Shown one piece after another: positions 44,307 to 56,395 of a stretch of DNA of 64,000 bases. This stretch comes from Apostichopus japonicus (taxonomy: Eukaryota; Echinodermata; Holothuroidea; Aspidochirotida; Stichopodidae). The stretch is taken from positions 17,151,918 to 17,215,917 of the forward strand of contig NC_092570.1 in NCBI RefSeq assembly GCF_037975245.1, written 5' to 3'. The notes below the pieces were generated by a model. The model did not search any database. It was not told where the DNA came from and was given only the letters and a program-made list of their open reading frames with translations. The position numbers and the translations under genes are program-made. Every line of letters starts with the position of its first letter. The stretch's first letter is position 1.

Positions 44307-47300
44307 ATGTCTTTCGACGCAAACCAAGATGATTTATCAACAAATCGAATAAAAAGCTTCAAAAACAAAGGGCGTGATCAGGATGTAAGTTTATTTATAA
44401 CGTTCGTGTCTTGTCGTCATTGCGTTTCGTAGTACATTAACACGTTAGGCAAGACTACTCGTGGATCCAACATCGCAGATGATTATAATGACAGTCGTAG
44501 CCTAAGTGAAGTACTGTAACTTAGGCTGCTGTGGCTATTGTTAATGTTGTAGTCGTAATAGTACTTGCAAATTGATCTGAGCAATTTACCCGATCGTTGG
44601 TTTAGCAGGAGTGATGCTAGCGCTTAACTACCCCTTAGCCTAGACTACCTGCAGGAAATGATGAGCTAGGCTAGGCCTAAGCTTTCATAAGCTAGGTTAT
44701 TTGGTACAATGGTAGTGTAACTAACTGTAGCCTAGGGTAAGTCTAACTTCACGTTCCATAAATTCGTGTTCTGTGTTAATGTGGGCCTATGTAGCCTAGT
44801 AGCTTTGATAAACGCTGTAAGAGTTGTTGTATTCGTTAGTAAAATTGTAACCATTTTTTTCTATGAGAACTTTAAATCTAGGCTACAAACGTGCACCCAA
44901 ACAGCCAAAATTATGAAGGTGAAAAAAGGAAGGGGGCTGTGTCATTCCGCCATCGTTACATTCCGCCAAGAAAATGTGCTCTTTCCGCCATAATTAAGTG
45001 CCATTCAGCCATGTTACCCCCATGGCAGTAAAGCAATTTTGTATGGCGGAAAGAGCACATGGGTCATTCCATATCAAATCACCAGATTTTGGGGTATGTT
45101 GTAGTTTGACATTTTTGAAAAATTCCCAAATTAATTGCATGAGTGGACCACCATAAAATAAGCATATTCTGAAAATTTCAGTTGCATTGCTTTACAATTG
45201 GCCGATTTAAAATTCTTTGAAATTCCGCAATTTGTCGCCACCATGGCAATTTGGCATTTTCTTGACTTTTGAGGTCTCATTTCTCAGCAATTACACATTC
45301 TACTACCTTTCTATTACAGATGCCTATAGAGTCTAACCCATAGAACAGGAAAATAAAAAATTAGGCTACAAAAATATTGTCTTGTGGAGTTAGGTCAACT
45401 TAAAAGTGTCAAAATAATTAATTTTTGTACTTTTCACTAAAAAATGTGCTATTTTTAGTGATGAATTGCTCCTAAACCATTGCTTCAGGGTACTTGATTC
45501 TTTCAGAGGTTATTATGTCTAGTACAAACATTACAAAATTATGATTACAATGCTTTCCTAGAATATGTTTGCAAGTTGTGCAACTCTAAAGTTGCTATTT
45601 CATGCTGCGATTCAGCATGAGGTAGGGGTTTTGATGCCAATTTTTTACCAAAGTAACCATGTTAGAGGTGTCAGGGTTTATACTTTATTAAAAAGTATAA
45701 AGTTCTTACACATTAACAAATTTCAGGGTTCTAGCTGTTCTCAATATTAATTTATGAAGTTGTTAAGTTGCTCCAATGTACAAAAGAGGTCGTTTTTGAC
45801 GGCCAATAACTCAAAACGCGTCAAATTAAAAAAAATTGATAATTTTTTCTGGAAGAGATATAGTACCACCCTGTTTGTACAAAAAATTTCAGGAGGGTGT
45901 TTTGCCTTATTTTGAAATGAAAAATCCTCAAAGTTTGTCAAAGTCAGTACACACATATGTATGTACAGTGTGTACAGTACATACACTGCACTGAGTGTAT
46001 ATGTACGGAGTGCCATGAGTGCCAGAAGACTATGTTTAAACTAACACTAATATACACACTGTACATATACAATTGATTGAATTAGAAGACTTTACTATAG
46101 AATTAATTTCAACCAGTACATAGATGTATGTACAGTACAAAACTGTACTGGGTGTACATGTACAGTGTGTTAGTGTTGTTTTAACATAGTCTTCTGGCAC
46201 TCATGGCACTCCATACATATACACTCAGTACAGTGTATGTACTGTACACACTGTACATACATATGTGTGTACTGGTTGAAATTCATTTTATAAGTCTTCT
46301 AATTAAATGAATTCAACCAGGAGCAGACAAGTACATTGCAAATAGTATTTTGTTATATGAAATTAAAAACTGCACAGTATTGAACTGAATGACCTTGAAG
46401 TACAGTACAATACCCAGGGTCAAAACTCATGGAACATCAAAACAGGCAAAAACGTTTTTTTGTAAAAATCCCAAACTTTGAGGATTTTTCATTTCAAAAT
46501 AAGGCAAAACACCCTCCTGAAATTTTTTGTACAAACAGGGTGGTACTATATTTCTTCCAGAAAAAATTATCAATTTTTTTTAATTTGACGCGTTTTGAGT
46601 TATTGGCCGTCAAAAACGACCTCTTTTGTACATCGGAGCAACTTAACAACTTCATAAATTAATATTGAGAACAGCTAGAACCCTGAAATTTGTTAATGTG
46701 TAAGAACTTTATACTTTTTAATAAAGTATAAACCCTGACACCTCTAACATGGTTACTTTGGTAAAAAATTGGCATCAAAACCCCTACCTCATGCTGAATC
46801 GCAGCATGAAATAGCAACTTTAGAGTTGCACAACTTGCAAACATAGTCTAGGAAAGCATTGTAATCATTATTTTGTAATATTTGTACTAGACATAATAAC
46901 CTCTGAAAGAATCAAGTACCCTGAAGCAATGGTTTAGGAGCAATTCATCACTAAAAATAGCACATTTTTTAGTGAAAAGTACAAAAATCAAATATTTTGA
47001 CACTTTTAAGTTGACCTAACTCCACAAGACAATATTTTTGTAGCCTAATTTTTTATTTTCCTGTTCTATGGGATAGACTCTTTAGGCATCTGTATTAGAA
47101 AGGTAGTAGAATGTTCAATTGCTGAGAAATGAGACCTCAAAAGTCAAGAAAATGCCAAAATGCCATGGTGGCGACAAATTGCGGAATTTCAAAGTGTGAT
47201 AAATCAGCCAATTGTAAAGCAATGCAACTGAAATTTTCAGAATATGCTTATTTTATGGTGGTCCAATCATACAATAAATTTGGGAATTTTTGGAAAGGGT

Positions 47301-50300
47301 GCAGCAACAGCCATCCGTGATTTGACACGGAATGACCCACATTTATTGTAGGTACACTGTATTCCTATATGCACTGTATATTGCTTCGCTTCACACTACC
47401 TATAGGCCCGCAAATAATAAACAATCAACCTAAATTATTTTGATTTATTTAACCAACTATTATATATTTGAAGACAGTGTATTGACTCAAGATTATGAGC
47501 TTACAATTAAAACTATTCAACCAACATGAACATTAAAGACTGTGTATCTATTCCCCAATCTTGTCTTAACTACAATACAGTCTAACCAGCGAACTGTCAC
47601 ATTTGAAGACGGTGTACCTATCTTTCCACGCGAATCAAAGAAAGTTTCACTGATACATTCCTGTCAAAAATCCATTTCTAAATATACCTTTCCGCCTTAG
47701 GTTTCCATGGCGGAAAGGATGGCGGTATGTACCTATGGCGCAATGGCACTAGAACCATAAGGACACATAAATTTTGTATTCCGAGACACTTTCTTGGATA
47801 CTGTTCCACCTGTTTAGCATAATTATACAGTAAATTTCAACACATGCGCAAAAGCTAGCAATGTTTCTCCTTGCTTGGAGCAGTTTGATTCCCGACCTTT
47901 TGCTGGTATAATTCCCTCTATTACTTGCCAATTGTGGTCAACCCACCAAAGAAATCACATAGCTGAATTATAGGTCTAGAACTTTAAATATAACTGACAT
48001 GTCCTTATTATCGCAAATTCAACGTTTACAATACTGGCACTAACGCTGTGTACTTTTGTAGGAAAATTAACATCTGCTAAAAAATTATGATGTGTTGTGG
48101 ACTTGTGCCAGAATAGTTTCAAAATTTATATTGTATGTGGACAACCATTCTATCCAAAAGACAAATGGCTAAATCTGCCAATGTGTTCAACCAAGTTGTA
48201 CTATGCAATGTTCAGAGCTATGATGCTACCTTGCATTGAAATAGCAAATTCTCTGTAGACCAGCTATATTTTAAAGATAGGTGATACAAAGAGTGTACCT
48301 ATGCTTGCTTCAATATTGTGAAACATGCAACTCTCAAATTTGGTGGGATATTGAAAAGAGGCATCGTGAAATAAACGTATTGATGAAAACTTTATGTTAC
48401 TGGAATTGTATTCTTAGCTGAAAGGACTTCTCCGTAGCAAAGCAATCAGCCAAGGGTAGGTAGTCTATGGTCATTCCAAGGGAGGATCAGTTATCATCTT
48501 TGTGTGTTATCATCTGTAATTTTTTTTTAAAGAAATGATGTATGTAACATTGTTAGACACCTTTTAGCACATAGTTGTTATTAAAGCTAGTTCAGTATAT
48601 ATTTAGTGATTCTCCTACCCACCATCGGACCAACAAAAGCAAAGCAAGGTAACAGAAAACAGTTCTAAATAACATAAGTGTAATGTTTTTATGCTGTGAC
48701 TTCAATGTAGGTACACACGTATTGTGTGCATAGTTTGTAAAAAGTTGCGAGGCTCCTTCATTGATATTAAGGGTTAGTGTCTGTCAATATAAAGGTACTC
48801 AGGTCTTTTATAAATAGTTTCTACTAATTTACCTTTTGTTTTCCAATTTGACAGGAAATGAGAAGGAGGAGAACCAATGTTACAGTGGAATTACGGAAAA
48901 ACAAAAGAGAAGACATCGTTCTCAAGAGAAGAAACGTTCCATTGCTAAGTGGCACAGATTCTGAAGAAGAGAATCAACTCGTAAGTGTCGTTTTTGGTTT
49001 TCATTGAATGCAGTGAAATTGAGAGAATTCAACCTAAAGGTTGAAATTGTACTAGATATAAATGTCCCTTCATAGTAGTGGAGTTTCTTGCTTTTTTCTT
49101 CTTGTTTATTCAAGTGTCATTATTCCTTACGCAAGCTTTGTAACGTCATTCTTACTTAAATTGTCTTCCATACAGCAAAACACTTCATATGCTCAGATCG
49201 TCCAAAATGCTTCAAGTGATCAGCCAACCCTTCAACTCGGCGCAGTACAAACAGCTCGAAAACTCTTGTCAAGCGATCGGAACCCTCCGATTGACAGTCT
49301 TATAGAATCTGGAATTCTTCCTGTTTTAGTGGCTTGCCTTCAGAGACATGACAAGTAAGTGTGTTGCTTGTGGCTTTATTCGTGATCGAAACATGTAGCT
49401 CCTTGGAGTGGGTAGAGACTAGTATTGCAGTTTTGAGAGAGTAAGGTAACTTTGTGAAATGTAATGCTTTACATGAATGTAATGCTTTAACTACAAGGAA
49501 AGCATGATGAAACACACAAAGATCATCCAGATACACTAAGTGTATTGCAAATAGCTGATTATAAACATAATAGGATGATATCCTTGTTAATTGAAATGAT
49601 TAAATTCATTGAATAATTAATTATGTGGTTATTGAAGTTCTAAGTAGGGCTTAATTAGTCTCATTATAGCCATGTTGTTACCTGATCCCTGTTTCCTTGA
49701 GTTCTTGTATTTTATCATGTTTTGTGTGCTTGGTCATTCATATCAGATTTTCTATGGTTCCTTTATTATTTTAATTATTGTTTTCCATTCTCCTGTAGCC
49801 CTTCACTTCAGTTTGAAGCTGCATGGGCCCTCACTAACATAGCATCCGGAACGTCAGAGCAGACGCAAAGTGTGGTGAAGGCCGGAGCCGTCCCACATTT
49901 TAAGAATCTGTTGAGCTCTGTACATCAAAATGTTTGCGAACAAGCTGTATGGGCCCTAGGAAATATTATCGGTAAGTCAGAAGAAGGTGAAGCGATCTCC
50001 AGATTGCCTTTTATGTCCCCCTCCCCCCCCCCCCCATTTAGGTCATAATTTTGTTAATTGTTGTGACCATTGAGAGAAAAATGTGAAGAAACCATAAATC
50101 TGTTAGTTTTTTGATGGCCGGGCGAGGTTACGACGACTGCCAATTCTGCGTCCCCAGAAGTCCCTGATCACTTGTAATAACATCGCTGCAACAGAGAGAA
50201 CATGATAAGTAATATGATGAATCCTGAAGGTATCCTGTCGTTTAATACTGTACTACTACTGCGAGGTCTAATGTTCAAATTGGAACTACCATAGTATAAC

Positions 50301-53300
50301 TCTGTCCCTGCCAGCAGTGTTTCTCTGCTAACACGTGTTTCGTACATAATCCTCTGGCTTTCCGAAAATGAGTTCTCTTGTGTTTAGTCATTCCTTGTCT
50401 AGTTTAATCATTTTTGGAGTTCTTCTGGGAAAAGGAACGTAATCGGTTTTGTTTTCACGGTCATTGACCTTCATTTCATGGTTCGTTCAGGTGTATTTTT
50501 AGCCAGACAAATAAGAGATAAAGGAGAAAGCCTTCAGATCCTGTTAAGCTTAATTTAGACGAGTTGAGGCAGAATATCCCGAGCTACAATAGTATAGATT
50601 TCTAAGGTAATGTTGCAATAAACTAGCCTGAACCCTCCCTGCAGTTTCCTACCACATGCACATTTGTTGGATGCCTTTTTTCGTAGAGTTGGCACTGCCA
50701 CATACTATATTACAAATCATTTTATGCAGTGTCGATTGTATTTGGGATTACCAGAGAAGGCAACTGCTATATTATGTACAACCCAAATTAGTTAATTGTA
50801 TTGCATCTTTGGCTACCGAGTATAACGATACTGAAAAGTGTTTTTTTCTTGTTCTTCCCCCATTCTCTGTGTTGTTTTGTAGGTGATGGTCCAGGTTGCC
50901 GAGATTACTGCATCAAGGAAGGTGTGGTACAACCTTTACTCAGCTTCATCAACCCACATATACCTCTGTCCTTCCTCAGGAATGTTACCTGGGTACTAGT
51001 CAACATGTGTAGGAACAAAGATCCCCCTCCCCAACTGGAAGTTATCCAAGAAATCCTAGGAGGACTTTGTACCTTGATCATGCATAAAGACACCAGTGTA
51101 AGTAATCAGACCTTGCAAGCTAGTTGTAAACAACAAACAAGTGCAAAGTTGTAGAATTTTCTCCTTCCAGAGAAAAACATTTTTTTGTCAAATTTTTTTC
51201 TCTGAAAACAATTAATTCTGTTTGCCATTACTTTAAGTGTGGTTTCTGCCACCTTGAATATCTGCTCGTACTCATACAGTCCTCTGCGTGAAGGTTTTCC
51301 ACTGTACGTATGGGTACGATGTCATCAAGTATGTCACTTGAGCCACAGGATAAATTGCTTCCATGGTATATGTGAGAGCAACATGGTTTCATGGGTCCAA
51401 TGATTCATCAATGTGTACCCAGATATCAGAGCAGTATGTTCCGTTTCATAATATAACTTGCGACTGTATTCCGCTTACGATCGAGTATACTTTTATTTTA
51501 CCTGAAATTTCGATAGCTGCTACATACAAATTAGGCACGCATAAATAAGTTGGTATGCCATGAAGTTTGTTCAGGGTCCTACAGGCTAACTCTCACGACT
51601 TGTTTTTGGAAGAGTTTCTCAAAGTTTTAAATGACTTTTCTGTGTGGTTTGAGATGATAGTTGTGTTTCAGAAATCAATAGCTGCTTTCATATCATGAAT
51701 CATTCCGTGAAGTGCGTAACGTCATTTATTCAGGGGACTGTTTTTTCCAATTTACATAACAGTAAAAGTGAAAATGTGTGGTTATTTGATATTCCCATCA
51801 TTATCAAACTGAAAATGACATAGGCAGTTGTCATTTGCCTTCCATAATGATTAAGCACTCTCGAAGAAATTTATTTATATATATTTATATCAAGTGTCAC
51901 TTTCGTAATGGACAAATAAGGACAGTTACTAAACCCTGGTCATCGTTTCATAGTTTTAGAAGTGTCACATGAAATTCTGAAATGAATTTTCTTTTTCCTT
52001 AATACTGAGGAATGTAGTTCAACTGCTGTTCAAGTTTTTAAAAGGAAAGTTTCAGTTTTAAAAACAAAGCAAGATGAATGCAAGAGTTTACTTCAAAAAT
52101 AGAAAAACAATAAAACAATACATTCCATGGTGCAAGTTCTTCCTTTCGGTGAGAAGATGATTAATGTAAGCTTTGGCTTTCCATGGGCATTCACTTTTTC
52201 ACATTTTACATGTTTAACTGTATGGCCTACGGATGTGTGTGTGCGTTTGTGATGCCCAGCTTGTAAAGACAATATCTCAAGAAGGGAAGGTCAGACCAAC
52301 TTCAAATTTGGTGTGTAGAAGTACCACATTGATTACAAGAAGCATTTTGTTTTTTGTGGAGGTCAAGCCATTAGGGGTCACTAGTGGTCAAATTGTGAAA
52401 ACCTTGTAAAAACGATATCTCAAGAAGGGGGAGTTTTTCACTTTGATATCTCTTCGTTTCTTGTTCTCAGATTCTGGTAGATACAGTCTGGGCTTTGTCA
52501 TACTTAACGGACGGTGGAAATAGCCAGATTCAAATGGTTATTGAATCAAGGGTAGTAGAAAACTTAGTGAACTTACTTTCTCACCCAGAGGTCAAAGTTC
52601 AGGTATGTGTCATTTATTGCTAATACATGAGTATCATTTGTTGTGTGTGGAGAGGGGGGGGGGGGGTAACAACAAAACTGGCCATAGATGAGGTCATTGT
52701 CTCCTTGGGCAAGTGCTCAGTGGGGTTATCTATCTTTTTGGGGTCTGTATGTGTTTTTGATAGGCACAGTGGCAAACCTGACCACAGAAATTTGCCTTGC
52801 AATGGTTACGTTACTTTACATTCAAGCTTTTGACTTTGGACACACATTTTTAATGGTTGTCCCTGACGACCAGATTTGTATTTGGATGATTAAAATCAGC
52901 CTTGGAGGTTGTTCGGTGGATAACGCATTTGTTGACATCAAATCTAGATTTGCATTGTAACTAAATACCCCAGAAAGGATAAATTGGTATTACCCTCCAT
53001 CAGTATGGAGATACTGAAATACTACTCGTTAGCCCTACTCATCTATCCAACAGTTTGCACATATCGTTATTTCTTGATTGTTTTGATACATGTCTTTGGA
53101 CAACCAAACTTTGCTCTTCAGATAACCAAAATATAAGACCAGACAAAACTCCTTTAAGCTTCGTCCGGTAAACTGAACAGTGTAAAATTATAGAAAATGC
53201 TTATTGGAAGTTAAGATGACCTCGTCAACTAATTGCTGGATAGTTTTGCAAGCTATTTATGAGTATTATATCCAGTTTTGTCACATGATGAACATTCAGA

Positions 53301-56132
53301 GCTAAATGTTAATTAACCCCACCCCCCCCCCCCTTTCTCTCTCTCTCGTCTACAGACTGCTGCACTACGAGCAGTCGGAAATATAGTAACCGGAACTGAT
53401 GATCAGACACAAGTCGTTTTGGACTGTGGAGTACTGAAGCATTTTCCTGCTCTTCTAGCACACAAGAAAGAAAAGATCAACAAGGTGAGTTTCCAGATCA
53501 CAAAAAAAAAGTAATTTTTTAATGTAGACCCCACTTCCCTCACTGATCATACTTTTTACCCCCCCCCCCCCCGTTTCTATTTTCTTCAGAGGAGGTTTGA
53601 TACCCAGTTTACATTAATGTTTAATAAATATTGAGATATGAATTTCAATTGATGTCCAACTCAACAAGCTATTAGATACAATATTACTGACTTTCAATAA
53701 CCATTCTATTTCTTTCTTTTCATCTCTCCCCCCCACCCCCCCCTCCCCTCATCTCTTTAGGAGGCAGTATGGTTCTTGTCAAATATCACAGCTGGTAACC
53801 AGAGACAAGTCCAACTTGTGATAGATGCTGGTCTCATCCCAGATATCGTCAGACTCTTAGATCAGGTACGTTGATTCGTTATCTCCCCGTCTCCACAGAG
53901 AATATTCCATTTTTAGACATTAAGGTGAACGTTTAAGTGATGTCATCCCTCGGGTTTAATTAAATATAATGACCTTGAGATCACGATGTGTTCAAAGACA
54001 TCATTGGGGGGTTCATTATTGATGGTGATTTTTAATCAAGAGAAAAAGTCTAAAGCGAATTAAAGCAGAAAACGAGAGAACATGTTACAAAGAAGGCAGA
54101 GAATGGGGAGTGTTATATTTTAAAAGTGGCAATTTTCCTTTGAATCCTTTGGCTGGATCCTGAGTATGGTTCTGGTGGTATTTGGCATAAGAGCTGTAGT
54201 AGGCAAGTAAAGCCATAGTGAAGTGTGTTGTGTTGAAATAAATAGAGTTACTTTGGTCACAGCGATAATGGAGATAATCTTGTCTGTTTTGTGTGTCCAA
54301 TCTCTATGTTTGTAGGAACTTAATTAATGAGGAAAGTTTGTGATGTTTCAGACGATGTGATGTTTCAGATGATGAAGAAGCATGCCCGGTAAGCCTGTGA
54401 CATTCTCGTAGAACGGCAATATGGTATTTGTTTTAAACATACAATGATTTTCTTTTTTTTGCAGGGTGACTTTCAGACTCAGAAGGAAGCCGCATGGGCT
54501 GTCAGTAATCTGACGATCAGTGGGAAGAAAGAACAAGTAATAGTCCTAATAGAGCACAAGGTCATCCCTCCGCTGTGTAACCTCTTGGGCGTTAAAGACC
54601 CTCAGATTATCCAGGTCTGTCTCGATGGGATCAACAACATCCTCAAGGTGGTCGGAGAGAATTACCCCGTTATTGCCGAAATGATCGAACAAGTTGGAGG
54701 TGAGAGATTGTTCACCTCTTTTTACCCCGTTCTTTTCATTTTCAAATGTTCAATCCTTTAACTTCAAAAAACAAAATCATGGAAGAATCAATCCCAATTT
54801 TTGTTTTAAAGCGACTTCATCATAAAACAGACAAATGTAAAAACATATGCACATTTGGGTCGTTAGGACTCTCTCTGGAGAGATTTTGATGGTGCAATCG
54901 TAACCACTCACCCTATCTCATCATCTTTTCTCCATAATACTGAATATATAGGGGTTTTTTCCTCCCCAGAGAAGGATGGAAGTTTGTCACTTGTGACTAC
55001 TTGGATGGATTAGATAATAGCAATAGTTGTCCATTATAGAAGTTCAAGTGGGAATCACTTCTTCAAATGCCCAACAGTTCTGGTGGTCTACTTACGCTTC
55101 AACCGTTGAGTTTAGACATGGCGATTACTGCAAGCTTCAGTTATTCCTTACCACTGTAGAAAAACAGCCATATTTAAATTTGATTTTGTTTTCCCTTTAC
55201 AAAAATCAAACTTTCAGTAGCGTCTCTCTTCCAAATGTTGCTTGCATTTCTTACAGTCTTGTCTATGCCTTCCTAAATGAGACTGATTCATTAAACTAAA
55301 TTTGACTGTTTTGCATAAAGTTTGAATTCATGATGTTTTCAATATCTCTGTGGATTGCCACGTATTAATCATTGTTTTTTGTTCTGTTTTTTCGACATTT
55401 CAGGATTAGACAAAATTGAGACCCTGCAACAGAATCCAAACGAAGAGATCTACAAGCTGGCCTATGAGATCATTGAGCAGTATTTTTCGGATGTAAGTTA
55501 TCACACAAAGTTTTTACGAATAATTTTGGAGAGAAAGATTACACTTTTCTCTGTAACTGTGCAAACTCACAGTTTGGTTCTGTTTGATGATGACGTGTGT
55601 GTCATGGTGTTTGAATGGGACTGTGTGTGTACCTTGGGTTGTGATCACGACAAGTTGACTTGCATAGCTTTGTTTGAGCTGACAACATTTAGAACAGTTA
55701 AAAAAGAGTACTGTACTGGTCCAATGAAACTTTCACCTTTCTCAGTGTTTGCAGTTTCCAGGATTTTTGCAATTTTTAGCCATCCGTATATATACGTAAG
55801 ATTACATGGAAACTGGCTTGGATGACAGAAATGCTCTCCCTACTCAACTTACGTCTTCCAAACTTTCAAGGAAAACCAGTTCAATAACATTGGTTGTGCT
55901 TGGGTTGGGTTTGGATTTGACTGTGACCCCTCTCGTGCTTTCATGTTATTTGCTTAAGGTTAACTGAGATCGTTTAAGTGTCCATAGTAAATCAGATTAG
56001 ATAATACATCTCTCCTCTCGTTCCTGACAGTATGACGATGAAGTCACCGGTCTAGAACCCCAGCCCACGGAGGAAGGATTTCAGTTTGATGGTAATGCTG
56101 AGATACCCCAGGATGGATTTGACTTCAACTAG
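44307..56132 (+). CDS. KPNA4: Importin subunit alpha, KPNA3/KPNA4 type, complete, 11 coding exons
   Basis: Adaptor that binds basic nuclear localisation signals and links cargo to importin beta. Exons: 44307-44384, 48855-48980, 49176-49354, 49799-49971, 50883-51097, 52471-52602, 53356-53484, 53761-53865, 54465-54699, 55404-55492, 56031-56132. These join in phase to 1563 nt, 520 residues (human KPNA3 and KPNA4 are 521). Residues 14-53 are the importin-beta-binding domain ([19 protein letters not shown], autoinhibitory KRRN at 50-53). Armadillo repeats follow with the NLS-groove Trp/Asn pairs: W137-N141 (WALTN), W179-N183 (WALGN), then WVLVN, WFLSN and WAVSN. The tail ends acidic-aromatic (GFDFN), as in the family. 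[11 protein letters not shown] places it in the alpha3/alpha4 clade. KPNA3 versus KPNA4 cannot be separated, since the split is within vertebrates. Intron 1 is 4.5 kb and holds a large palindrome. Confidence 0.96.
44937..45060. repeat. TTCCGCCAT-rich inverted repeat, left of the palindrome
   Basis: ATGTGCTCTTTCCGCCAT (44974-44991) is the exact reverse complement of 45043-45060. Similar words (TTTCCGCC, GGCGGAAAGGATGGCGG) lie on the other side of the palindrome at about 47689-47740. This suggests an older element into which the 2.28 kb palindrome inserted. Confidence 0.6.
45061..47338. mobile_element. 2.28 kb near-palindrome (foldback element) in importin alpha intron 1
   Basis: It starts GGGTCATTCC and ends GGAATGACCC, flanked on both sides by ACAT (45057-45060 and 47339-47342), a possible 4-bp target duplication. 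Arms of roughly 900 bp are highly similar reverse complements. Two open frames in the left arm recur almost unchanged on the opposite strand in the right arm, with coordinates that sum to 92409 (centre about 46204.5). The middle (about 45950-46272) is a second palindrome centred near 46111, built of TGTACAGT-type words. No transposase ORF. Arm frames are too short to call genes. Confidence 0.92.
52235..52445. repeat. Diverged repeat with AGGTCA words before importin alpha exon 6
   Basis: A GTGTGTGTGCG tract is followed by GATATCTCAAGAAGGG twice (about 150 bp apart), GGTCAGACCAACTTCAAATT and several GGTCA words. Its style (TG tract, then sentence-like AGGTCA-rich sequence) recalls the 9.3-12 kb element, but it is not a direct copy. 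Confidence 0.5.
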
Positions 56133-56258
56133 CAGGAGGATGTCGTCTGTTATGAGGAGTGTCATGTAATCATATCACACCAGCTGCAAGCCTGCTACCA
56201 CTACGACTCCTCCGCTGTCCTCCGCTGTGACGAGTGAATGAACGAATGAATTGCAGCG

Positions 56259-56300
56259 TGTGTCAACGTGTTGAGAGGTGTGTCAACGTGTTGAGAGGTG
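56259..56300. repeat. 21-bp direct duplication in the importin alpha 3' region
   Basis: GTGTGTCAACGTGTTGAGAG occurs twice back to back, about 130 bp after the stop codon. It is probably part of the 3' UTR. Confidence 0.8.
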
Positions 56301-56389
56301 TGCCGAATGAACTTGTGGACGATGACCAGCGTGATGAGGAGGAGGATGAAGTGTACAGTCGTACTTTGAATTCTAACAAACTTTAAAAT

Positions 56390-56395
56390 AATAAA
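56390..56395 (+). terminator. Candidate polyadenylation signal of importin alpha
   Basis: AATAAA lies 258 bases after the stop codon. Other AATAAA hexamers occur downstream (for example near 56779, 59837 and 61735), so a longer 3' UTR is possible. None is confirmed. Confidence 0.4.

Noticed and set aside
45565-46844. Pairs of identical small open frames as a duplicated gene
   Set aside because: They mirror each other because they lie in the arms of the palindrome; there is no known domain or splice context.
54085-54536. Open frames on the minus strand within importin alpha introns
   Set aside because: They overlap introns and exon 9 antisense, with no conserved features.
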